From: UBA11400 sp964550435
Lineage (GTDB): Bacteria; Bacteroidota; Rhodothermia; Balneolales; HLUCCA01
Assembly: GCA_964550435.1 (NCBI GenBank)
Contig: CAZJZI010000064.1
Location: forward strand, 1 to 8,136
DNA length: 8,136 bases
Direction: 5' to 3'
Part shown: positions 1-5,152 of the stretch, piece after piece
How the letters are laid out: each line of letters begins with the position of its first letter
How positions within the stretch are numbered: position 1 is the first letter of the stretch
Position numbers and translations under genes: made by a program
Notes under the pieces: model-generated
Seen by the model: only the letters and a program-made list of their open reading frames with translations
Database searches by the model: none
What the model was told of the DNA's origin: nothing

Positions 1-40
1 TCGCGTTTGTTGTTGGTTTGGCTTTCGGTTGGGTTTAGGT

Positions 41-120
41 TACCGGTCTACCGCTCTACCGCTCTACCGCTCTACCGCTCAACCGCTCAACCGCTCAACC
101 GCTCAACCGCTCAACCGCTC
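41..120. repeat. Octanucleotide minisatellite, 10 units of 8 bp
   Basis: Ten uninterrupted 8-bp units are visible on the plus strand: one variant (TACCGGTC), four TACCGCTC, then five AACCGCTC. The two subtypes differ only at the first base and sit in separate blocks, as expected from expansion by slippage. The array overlaps the 3' end of the desaturase gene, whose stop codon (95-97) lies inside it. Eight is not a multiple of three, and each unit junction on the minus strand carries TGA (A-type) or TAG (T-type), so every minus-strand frame meets a stop within 24 bases. On the plus strand the array has no stops and gives a spurious open frame. No spacers or palindromic repeats are present, so it is not a CRISPR array. 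Confidence 0.95.
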
Positions 121-1213
121 TTCCTCTCTTCCACGGCTTCCCGTGCTTCTTATGGACGCGGTAATGTGAGGCGACAGCGCCCAGGAAGGTCTGGTTCATG
201 TGGTAGGGGACACCAAACTCTTTGGCGGTGGCTTCCACGATAGGACTGATGGCCGGATAGTGGATACTGCAGACTTTTGGGAACAAATGGTGTTCAATCT
301 GAAAGTTGAGTCCGCCGACATACCAGCATAAAAACTTATTTTCGCGGGCGAAGTTTGCGGTAGTCTGCATTTCGTGGACCAGCCAGTGCTGATCGATGCG
401 GGAGTTTTCGTCCGGTAACGGATGATCGGTCTGTTCAACAACGTGAGCCAGCTGAAAAATGACTCCCAATATGATTCCCGCGACCATGTGCAGCGTCAGG
501 AATCCAATGAGCCACTGCCAGATGGTGATGTCCAGATAGGTCAAAGGCAAAACAATCGTGTATGTGTAATACAGAATCTTGGTAACGATGAGGATGATCC
601 ACTCACTGATCGGATGAGACTTGTTCTCGTATGGACCCAGATTGGGTTTCAGAAAATATCGGTAATCTTTGATGAATGCCCAGAAGAAGGTAGCAAAGCT
701 GTAGGCGGGAAACGCCAGAATGTGCTGAAATCTATGTACCGGCTTGTACTCTGAATGTGGAGATAATCGAATAAATTCTGCTACTTCGAGATCTTCGTCG
801 TGCTGATGGATATTTGTGTAAGTATGATGGATAACGTTGTGGGTGATCTTCCAGATGTATCCGTTCGCTCCGAGCATGTCAAAGGTGAGCCCCAGAACCG
901 TGTTAACCTTGTTATTGGACGAATATGCTCCGTGCAGGGCGTCGTGGGAGACCGAGAATCCGATTCCGGCCATTCCGACACCCATCACTGCACACAGAAC
1001 CCACATCTGCCAAATTGATAATGCTCCGGTCATAATCAGTGCATATGCTCCGAAGTAAACAGAAAGCAATACGATCGTCTTGATGACCATTTTAGTATTG
1101 GCATGAGTCGACAAATTGTTTGACTCAAAATACTCGTTTACCCGTGCTTTTACTGCCTCTGAGAATTCGCGTGCGCGCTTATTGTTAAACGTGACTTTTT
1201 TTGGAGCCGCCAT
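95..1213 (-). CDS. Membrane fatty acid (acyl-CoA/acyl-lipid) desaturase
   Basis: This 372-residue integral membrane di-iron desaturase introduces a double bond into fatty acyl chains of membrane lipids. The three histidine boxes of the family are intact: HDALH (90-94), HNVIHH (125-130) and QIEHH (305-309). The QxxHH form of the third box is typical of the linoleoyl-CoA/delta-6-like (front-end) branch, although no cytochrome b5 domain is fused. Hydrophobic segments lie at about 45-65, 68-88, 203-223 and 232-256. I chose the ATG at 1213. A TTG at 1228 would add five residues but falls inside a perfect TAnnTTTG -7 promoter element (1226-1233), so it is unlikely to be in the mRNA. The last seven residues (AVERLSG) are encoded by the octanucleotide array. 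The gene stands alone, with no obvious terminator downstream. Regiospecificity cannot be read from the sequence. Confidence 0.93.
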   Translation of the reverse strand: MAAPKKVTFNNKRAREFSEAVKARVNEYFESNNLSTHANTKMVIKTIVLLSVYFGAYALIMTGALSIWQMWVLCAVMGVGMAGIGFSVSHDALHGAYSSNNKVNTVLGLTFDMLGANGYIWKITHNVIHHTYTNIHQHDEDLEVAEFIRLSPHSEYKPVHRFQHILAFPAYSFATFFWAFIKDYRYFLKPNLGPYENKSHPISEWIILIVTKILYYTYTIVLPLTYLDITIWQWLIGFLTLHMVAGIILGVIFQLAHVVEQTDHPLPDENSRIDQHWLVHEMQTTANFARENKFLCWYVGGLNFQIEHHLFPKVCSIHYPAISPIVEATAKEFGVPYHMNQTFLGAVASHYRVHKKHGKPWKRGRAVERLSG

Positions 1214-1225
1214 ATTTGTTTCTGA

Positions 1226-1233
1226 CAAAGATA
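1226..1233 (-). promoter_or_regulatory. Putative Bacteroidota -7 promoter box of the desaturase gene
   Basis: The minus strand reads TATCTTTG, a perfect match to the Bacteroidota -7 consensus TAnnTTTG, 12 bases upstream of the desaturase ATG. A T-rich stretch 21-22 bases further upstream (around 1255-1259) could serve as a weak -33 element. If this promoter is used, transcription starts about 4-8 bases before the ATG, giving an almost leaderless mRNA and ruling out the upstream TTG start. The match is seen in the sequence; its use is inferred. Confidence 0.5.
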
Positions 1234-1317
1234 ATAAGGTAGAATGACCTCGCGGAAAATACTGTTTCTTCGCGGAGATGTAAAGTATCTATATCTATGG
1301 ATTTATAACTTGAAAAA

Positions 1318-1344
1318 TTATCAATTGTCATTTATCAATGTCAT
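1318..1344. repeat. Adjacent 14/13-bp direct duplication at the toxin 3' end
   Basis: On the minus strand ATGACATTGATAA (1332-1344) is followed directly by ATGACAATTGATAA (1318-1331). The copies differ by one inserted A. They encode the last residues of the PIN protein (MTLINDN) and the stop codon. The extra base in the second copy shifts phase so that its TGA becomes the in-frame stop. It looks like a small slippage duplication. Confidence 0.7.
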
Positions 1345-1749
1345 AAACTCGTTGGGGTTAAGAATTTTAACGGTATGTGACTCCGGTTCAAAGTCTTTTA
1401 CGTTCCGCGTGACTATATATATACATTCGCCCGAGACGGCGGTATAGAATAAAATTGCATCTTCAGGATCCTTCCAACGTGCATTTAATGCATTAGAAAT
1501 AATCGATTCATCTACAGATAACACGGTTAGGAAGTCGGTCAATTGATCCAAAATTCGGTACATCACAGGCTTTGATACAGATTTTCTGAGTAGAAAAGCG
1601 AGGGTATCGACAGATGATGCAGAGATACATCCTTCAATTTTCCTTTTTTCAGCCAGAAGTAAAGCCGGACCTGAGTGATTTACATGTGGTTCGCGATTCT
1701 CAAGGACATCCAGTATCACATTTATATCAAATAGTACTTTTTCTCTCAT
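1321..1749 (-). CDS. PIN-domain ribonuclease toxin (VapC-like) of a type II toxin-antitoxin pair
   Basis: This 142-residue protein spans a single PIN domain. It opens with the acidic motif FDINVILDVL (Asp8, Asn10, Asp14), has a mid-domain acidic residue near Glu39, and closes with KDPEDAILFYTA (Asp94/Asp97) and VTRNVKDF (Thr114, Arg115, Asp119). This is the usual PIN layout, whose acidic residues hold the metal for RNA cleavage. The ATG at 1749 puts the first catalytic Asp at residue 8, as is normal for PIN proteins. The frame stays open upstream into the antitoxin gene, but the extra residues do not resemble PIN sequence. The gene lies 43 bp after the antitoxin stop, a wider gap than the common short overlap. 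It probably acts in the cytoplasm as an mRNA or tRNA endonuclease neutralised by its partner; the target is unknown. Confidence 0.85.
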   Translation of the reverse strand: MREKVLFDINVILDVLENREPHVNHSGPALLLAEKRKIEGCISASSVDTLAFLLRKSVSKPVMYRILDQLTDFLTVLSVDESIISNALNARWKDPEDAILFYTAVSGECIYIVTRNVKDFEPESHTVKILNPNEFMTLINDN

Positions 1750-1792
1750 GTATATAATTCGTTTTCCATCGGATTTATAATTTTGTCTACTA

Positions 1793-2041
1793 TCAGGAGT
1801 GCTTATCTCTAATTGCCTTTTCCAGACGCTCATCATCCGACTGGTTAGATACAACGTGAGGTACGGATCCCGTTAAGGTTGACAGTAAAGATCCTTTTGG
1901 AGGTGTCCAAGCTTCGTCTTTAGTTTCATCTATCAAGTACTGCTCCACCATTTCTGAAACAGATGCATCACGATACTTCGCCAATCTTTTGGCTCTCTCA
2001 ATGACCTCTTCGTCGACTACCAGAGTAAGCTTTTTTTTCAT
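1793..2041 (-). CDS. Antitoxin, ribbon-helix-helix-like (DUF6364-type)
   Basis: This 82-residue protein lies directly upstream of the PIN gene and is its likely antitoxin. The N-terminus (residues 2-40: KKKLTLVV strand, then EEVIERAKRLAKYRD helix, then SVSEMVEQYLIDE helix) has the strand-helix-helix layout of ribbon-helix-helix DNA-binding proteins. The C-terminal half (about 45-82) is polar and rich in Ser, Asp and Glu, as expected for a flexible tail that wraps the toxin. It resembles the DUF6364 family commonly paired with PIN toxins in Bacteroidota; this is from memory, not a search. The ATG at 2041 is the only sensible start. It abuts an inverted repeat, which suggests that the antitoxin, alone or with toxin, represses its own transcription. 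Confidence 0.82.
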   Translation of the reverse strand: MKKKLTLVVDEEVIERAKRLAKYRDASVSEMVEQYLIDETKDEAWTPPKGSLLSTLTGSVPHVVSNQSDDERLEKAIRDKHS

Positions 2042-2075
2042 ATTGCACGTATATTTTTAGAATTACACGTGCAAT
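2042..2075 (-). promoter_or_regulatory. Spaced inverted repeat, probable operator of the toxin-antitoxin operon
   Basis: Two perfect 9-bp arms, ATTGCACGT (2042-2050) and ACGTGCAAT (2067-2075), are separated by 16 bp. The proximal arm touches the antitoxin start codon. Centre-to-centre spacing is 25 bp, allowing two protein dimers on nearly the same DNA face. On the minus strand a TTTG followed 20 bases later by TAAATTGC gives a weak Bacteroidota-like promoter that overlaps the distal arm, so binding would block transcription. The arms are visible; their role is inferred from the usual autoregulation of toxin-antitoxin operons. Confidence 0.55.
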
Positions 2076-2103
2076 TTACCTAAAGATTTCTATAAACTCA
2101 AAC

Positions 2104-2138
2104 AAAAAAAGCCTTGAGCGTCTTTCGATACCCAAGGC
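2104..2138 (-). terminator. Rho-independent terminator of the sulfur operon
   Basis: Reading the minus strand, a perfect 6-bp GC-rich stem (GCCTTG at 2133-2138 with CAAGGC at 2111-2116) encloses 16 bases and is followed by seven T (2110-2104). It lies 30 bp after the stop of the DsrE-like gene and ahead of the antitoxin promoter, so it separates the two units. Its sequence is clearly related to the element at 5153-5187. Confidence 0.85.
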
Positions 2139-2167
2139 CTTCATAAAGATGTGGATTGAATCTTAAA

Positions 2168-2668
2168 TCACGTGAATATGATTTGGGTTCCCTCTCCGCC
2201 ACACTTGGCATAGAAATCCCCAACGGTCAATACGCCACTGCATCCATCCCATAGATCAGACTCTTTGAGCTTGAACATATCCATTGCCAGTTTGCATGCA
2301 AATATCTCGCCTCCTCCAGCAGTGATCATTTCAAGAAACTCGTCAACAGGTGGAATGTCAAGTGCTTCCATCTGGGATTTCATCATGGCCGAAACGCCGG
2401 CTTCCACTCCAGGTATAGCACCTAGTAGTGAAGGAAATGCTACTCCACCAGGCATTCGCATACCCGGATTACCCAGAGTTGCCGTATGAAGCTTGTTCAT
2501 TTGCTTTTTGGTGATCGCGTCGAGACCAAAGAAGGTAAAGAACACTTTGGCTTCAATTCCTTCCATTACCGCACCGTTTGCCATAACCAGTGTTGCATAT
2601 ACATCTTCCAGGTTGGCTTTAGCACAGATAATGCAGACTTTTTTCAGGGGTTTGTCTTCTTTTGTCAT
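2168..2668 (-). CDS. DsrE/DsrF/DrsH-like sulfur-transfer protein (DsrE2-type)
   Basis: This 166-residue protein resembles the DsrE-like family, small proteins that carry persulfide sulfur on cysteine in sulfur relay and sulfur oxidation pathways. It starts with a Rossmann-like strand and the pair Cys12/Cys15 (VCIICAKANLEDVYATLVMAN), has a Gly/Pro/Met-rich central stretch (66-100: GNPGMRMPGG... then AIPGVEAGVSAMM), and carries Cys125 in EIFACKLAMDMF, Cys143 and Cys156. Cys125 sits at the end of a strand before a helix, the usual place of the sulfur-carrying cysteine; this is an inference. The ATG at 2668 has a good Shine-Dalgarno site (AGGAG, 7-8 bases upstream), one of the few in the window. 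It is the last gene of the sulfur operon, 18 bp after the TusE-like gene, and is followed by a terminator. The final sulfur acceptor is not encoded in the window. Confidence 0.87.
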   Translation of the reverse strand: MTKEDKPLKKVCIICAKANLEDVYATLVMANGAVMEGIEAKVFFTFFGLDAITKKQMNKLHTATLGNPGMRMPGGVAFPSLLGAIPGVEAGVSAMMKSQMEALDIPPVDEFLEMITAGGGEIFACKLAMDMFKLKESDLWDGCSGVLTVGDFYAKCGGEGTQIIFT

Positions 2669-2686
2669 GAGAGTGCTCCTTTCTGG

Positions 2687-2998
2687 TTAAACACAACTGG
2701 CTGGTTTAGGAATGCCAGCAATCTTTGATGAAAATTTCAGGGGTCCTTTGGGAAAAAGCGTATACAATCCTTTGATATCGGTTATTCCAGATTGGCCGAC
2801 TTTACGAATGGTCAGTGGTACCCCTGCGGCATATTGGTCACGAAGATAGTGTAAGACTTCGTAATGTTTGTCGCTCAAACTGATTTCTAAATCAGCTGCT
2901 ATCGCCTCGGCGATGTCCTTGTTCCATTGATTGGGTTGTTGCAGGTAACCTTCATCGTTTACTTCAACGGGGTGTCCTGCGAGTGTTACAGTTGCCAT
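2687..2998 (-). CDS. TusE/DsrC-family sulfur carrier protein
   Basis: This 103-residue protein has the size and fold signature of the TusE/DsrC family, small proteins that carry sulfur on a C-terminal cysteine. Diagnostic sequence includes GYLQQPNQWNKDIAEAIA (18-35), the helix SDKHYEVLHYLRDQY (42-56) and the C-terminal arm LYTLFPKGP (79-87) to IAGIPKPASCV (93-103). The penultimate cysteine (Cys102, CysA) is present. The second arm cysteine of true DsrC (CysB, 11 residues earlier) is Ser91. This fits a TusE or DsrC-like sulfur-transfer role and argues against acting as the trisulfide-forming partner of dissimilatory sulfite reductase. The ATG at 2998 is preceded by AGGA with a 7-base gap. It lies 61 bp after the flavoprotein stop and 18 bp before the DsrE-like start, so the three genes are probably co-transcribed. 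Confidence 0.9.
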   Translation of the reverse strand: MATVTLAGHPVEVNDEGYLQQPNQWNKDIAEAIAADLEISLSDKHYEVLHYLRDQYAAGVPLTIRKVGQSGITDIKGLYTLFPKGPLKFSSKIAGIPKPASCV

Positions 2999-3059
2999 AA
3001 TATTATCCTGTTAAGTTGCTTAATACTATTTTGTTAGTGAATTCATTAAAGATTGATTT

Positions 3060-4298
3060 TCAAACGCTTACTTCTTTCTTGCCAACCATGCTCATGTGTG
3101 AATCGACGGGTAGTTCACGTCCTTTCAAAAGGATATTCCAGTACATCCATTTGAATAGCATTTTACCCACGTGATTCATACGGGTTGATTTCAGAAGGCT
3201 GAATGGTCCAACTCCTGCCATGGGATAGGTGCCTGGAAGTGGCTCGGTTGTGTAATTGAAGTCGATGAGTGTAGCTTTTCCATGACCTGTTTCAATGTAG
3301 CAGTTTGCATGTCCATCGAACGATGCTTCCAAAGGTTTGCCTTCGATAGCACTCAGAAGGTTCTCAAGGACAATATCTCCGGCAAAATGCGCCACGGATC
3401 CAGCTTTGGAGGCTGGAATGTCGGTTGCGTCACCGATTACGAAGATATTCTCGTGTCCCTTGGCAAGTAAGGTGTGTTTGTCGGTCGGGACATAGTTCAT
3501 GTCGTCACCCAATCCACTTCTGGCAATGACTTCATTTCCCATGTTCATTGGGACTATCGCTAGTACATCGAAGGGCACTTCCAGCTCATCGTACGACACC
3601 AGTTTTTTGTTTTCATCATCAATGTGTTCAATGTAGAAATCGGTTATCACATGGATTCCCTTTTCTTCCAGCATTTGGCCCAGCATTTTGGTTGCAACAG
3701 GCTTGGTAAAGGCTCCAGATAATGGGGTTACAAGAGTCAGTTCTACCTTGTCACGAATATTTTTGTCCTGGAAAAAAGCTTCAGCCAGAAAAATAAACTC
3801 GAGTGGTGCAACGGGACATTTAAAAGGTAATTCTGTAATTGCGACTACCAGTTTACCACCCTCCCAATCTTTGAGTTTATCGTACAAAGCCAGTGCTCCT
3901 TCGAGAGTATAAAAGTCAAAAATACTTTCTCCCCACTGTGCTCCCAGCATTCCAGGAGTTTGATCGGGGCGGATTTCTGTTCCAGTGGCAATGATCAGAT
4001 AATCATATGAGACTGTTTTGCCGTCCTTGAGAAGAATTTCGTTTGAATCTGTATTAATCCTCTCTATTTCTATCTGGACGTACTCCACGTCGTCAGGTAT
4101 GAACTTAGTACGAGGTTTAATGACATCGTTTTTGGTGTAGATTCCAAAAGGAATGAACAAGAATCCGGGCTGATAATAATGGTCGGTATCTTTGTCAATA
4201 ATGGTAATAGACCAAGTCTGTATATCCAAAACCTTACGTAGTTTGTTAGCCATCATAGTCCCGGCTGTTCCAGCTCCTAAAATCACTAGCTTTTTCAT
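3060..4298 (-). CDS. FAD-dependent oxidoreductase, sulfide:quinone oxidoreductase-like
   Basis: This 412-residue flavoprotein belongs to the SQR/flavocytochrome c sulfide dehydrogenase group, which oxidises sulfide to persulfide or polysulfide and passes electrons to quinone. It shows the FAD dinucleotide fold GAGTAG (8-13), the SQR-like stretch HYYQPGFLFIPFG (40-52), the ATG motif (104-106) and the second FAD motif FVIGDATDIP (286-295). Two redox cysteines fit the SQR active site: Cys161 in FKCPVAPLEF and Cys333 in ANCYIETGHGKATLIDF. The additional cysteine near residue 125 found in some SQRs is absent. There is no signal peptide. The hydrophobic C-terminal segment (about 379-392, KMLFKWMYWNILLK) probably anchors it to the inner face of the membrane. 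It is the first gene of the operon with TusE- and DsrE-like carriers, which supports a sulfide or persulfide substrate. Another thiol or persulfide substrate remains possible. Confidence 0.87.
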   Translation of the reverse strand: MKKLVILGAGTAGTMMANKLRKVLDIQTWSITIIDKDTDHYYQPGFLFIPFGIYTKNDVIKPRTKFIPDDVEYVQIEIERINTDSNEILLKDGKTVSYDYLIIATGTEIRPDQTPGMLGAQWGESIFDFYTLEGALALYDKLKDWEGGKLVVAITELPFKCPVAPLEFIFLAEAFFQDKNIRDKVELTLVTPLSGAFTKPVATKMLGQMLEEKGIHVITDFYIEHIDDENKKLVSYDELEVPFDVLAIVPMNMGNEVIARSGLGDDMNYVPTDKHTLLAKGHENIFVIGDATDIPASKAGSVAHFAGDIVLENLLSAIEGKPLEASFDGHANCYIETGHGKATLIDFNYTTEPLPGTYPMAGVGPFSLLKSTRMNHVGKMLFKWMYWNILLKGRELPVDSHMSMVGKKEVSV

Positions 4299-4308
4299 AG
4301 TTGTATTC

Positions 4309-4338
4309 TTTGATTGGGATTAGATTTTGATATCTTTG
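4309..4338 (+). promoter_or_regulatory. Putative promoter of the FNR-like regulator gene
   Basis: A perfect Bacteroidota -7 box TATCTTTG (4331-4338) is preceded by TTTG (4309-4312) at an 18-base spacing, close to the usual -33/-7 arrangement. Transcription would start near 4343-4346, leaving a leader of about 60 bases. An imperfect FNR-like site (TTGATTGGGATTAG, 4310-4323, 8 of 10 conserved positions of TTGAT-N4-ATCAA) overlaps the -33 element, so autoregulation is likely. Inferred from motif matches only. Confidence 0.5.
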
Positions 4339-4341
4339 TAA

Positions 4342-4349
4342 AAAATGTA
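4342..4349 (-). promoter_or_regulatory. Candidate -7 box of the sulfur operon promoter
   Basis: The minus strand reads TACATTTT, one base from the TAnnTTTG consensus. Transcription would start near 4337, about 40 bases before the flavoprotein ATG. No good -33 element precedes it. Instead, the 18-bp palindrome at 4370-4387 is centred about 41 bases upstream of that start, where FNR and CRP sit at class II activated promoters. This start is an estimate, not mapped. Confidence 0.35.
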
Positions 4350-4369
4350 AAATGATTTAAGACGATGGG

Positions 4370-4387
4370 TTATGACAATTATCATAA
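4370..4387. promoter_or_regulatory. Crp/Fnr-type operator palindrome in the divergent intergenic region
   Basis: TTATGACAATTATCATAA is an 18-bp palindrome with one mismatched base pair. Its core TGA-N6-TCA is the common core of Crp/Fnr-family sites. It lies between the sulfur operon and the FNR-like gene, 15 bp before the regulator's ATG. The regulator's recognition helix has Glu204 and Arg208, matching the Glu/Arg pair with which FNR and CRP read TGA half-sites. Binding could activate the sulfur operon and repress the regulator's own gene, as the site lies downstream of that gene's predicted start. The palindrome is seen; the function is inferred. Confidence 0.65.
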
Positions 4388-4402
4388 GCTGACATTTATC
4401 AT

Positions 4403-5128
4403 ATGCATCCAATGGAGTCTCAATTAAATCTGCCGACTTCCGACCACATCACGTGTTCCTGCGAACGATGTGAATTAAAGGAGACGTTTTTTGTAAATAT
4501 GAGGAAGGAAGATCTCGGGTCTTTTTGTGGTCGAAAAATTGAAACAAACTATGTTCGAGGCGAGTCAATTTATCGGGAGGGTAATCCCATTCTGGTGTTT
4601 TCTTATCTGAAAAGTGGATTGGTTAAGTTGTTCCAGACAGATGAATATGGAAATGAACAAATCGTGACCATTGCTGGTCCGCTTGACTTTGTGAGTTTGC
4701 TTGGTGTTTTTTCTGAAACACATCACAGTTTTGGTGTTACGGCATTGGATGATTCCGTTATATGCAGTATCGATATCAGACTAATGAGGGACATTGCTCG
4801 TCAGAATGCGCGATTCACATTAACCTTGATGGAAAAATTGAATATTGTTTCAAATAAGATTATTCAGGAAGGCATGGAAATCCGTAAGCGGAACACCTCG
4901 GGTAAACTTGCCTATATTTTGCTCAAATTCTGCGACGCATTGAGTCCGGGTCCGGTATTTGAATTGCCGCTCACTCGCAGGGAAATAGCCGAGTACATTG
5001 GGATGTCGACAGAAAACGTAATCCGAACACTATCCGGATTCAGAAAAGAGAGATTGATCCGAATCAATGGGCATGAAATAGAGCTACTTGACCGCAAGGC
5101 TCTGGAGCGGATATCCAGTTTTGGTTGA
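4403..5128 (+). CDS. Crp/Fnr-family transcriptional regulator, FNR-like with N-terminal cysteine cluster
   Basis: This 241-residue cytoplasmic regulator has a cyclic-nucleotide-binding-type beta barrel (about 45-125), a dimerisation helix (about 126-162) and a C-terminal winged helix-turn-helix (about 165-230). The helix-turn-helix LTRREIAEYIGMSTENVIRT (190-209) carries Glu204 and Arg208 in the E-x3-R spacing used by FNR and CRP to read TGA half-sites. Cysteines 18, 20 and 23 (CSCERC) plus Cys121 (SVICSID) resemble the Fe-S ligands of FNR (20, 23, 29, 122). The third FNR ligand is replaced by Phe29, and Cys18 or Cys42 would have to take its place. It may therefore sense oxygen, NO or sulfur species through an Fe-S cluster or thiols. 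There is no Shine-Dalgarno site; ATG 4412 is an alternative start. It is divergent from the sulfur operon and is probably its regulator. Confidence 0.9.
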   Translation: MHPMESQLNLPTSDHITCSCERCELKETFFVNMRKEDLGSFCGRKIETNYVRGESIYREGNPILVFSYLKSGLVKLFQTDEYGNEQIVTIAGPLDFVSLLGVFSETHHSFGVTALDDSVICSIDIRLMRDIARQNARFTLTLMEKLNIVSNKIIQEGMEIRKRNTSGKLAYILLKFCDALSPGPVFELPLTRREIAEYIGMSTENVIRTLSGFRKERLIRINGHEIELLDRKALERISSFG

Positions 5129-5152
5129 TAGTAACCACAGTCTGGACTCAAT

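Noticed and set aside
41..120. Possible CRISPR array
   Set aside because: The units are 8 bp and contiguous, with no spacers and no cas genes.
7..243. Plus-strand open frame of 78 codons with Arg-Ser-Thr-Ala-rich repeats
   Set aside because: It is open only because the octanucleotide array has no plus-strand stops; the rest is antisense to the well-supported desaturase.
422..754. Plus-strand open frame of 110 codons
   Set aside because: It lies fully antisense to the desaturase, whose histidine boxes and membrane segments establish the minus strand as coding; the product has no recognisable features.
1214..1228. TTG start giving a desaturase five residues longer
   Set aside because: The TTG lies within a perfect -7 promoter box and the ATG at 1213 is a normal start.
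1750..1854. Longer PIN toxin starting inside the antitoxin gene
   Set aside because: The extension does not resemble PIN sequence, and the ATG at 1749 gives the usual distance to the first catalytic Asp.
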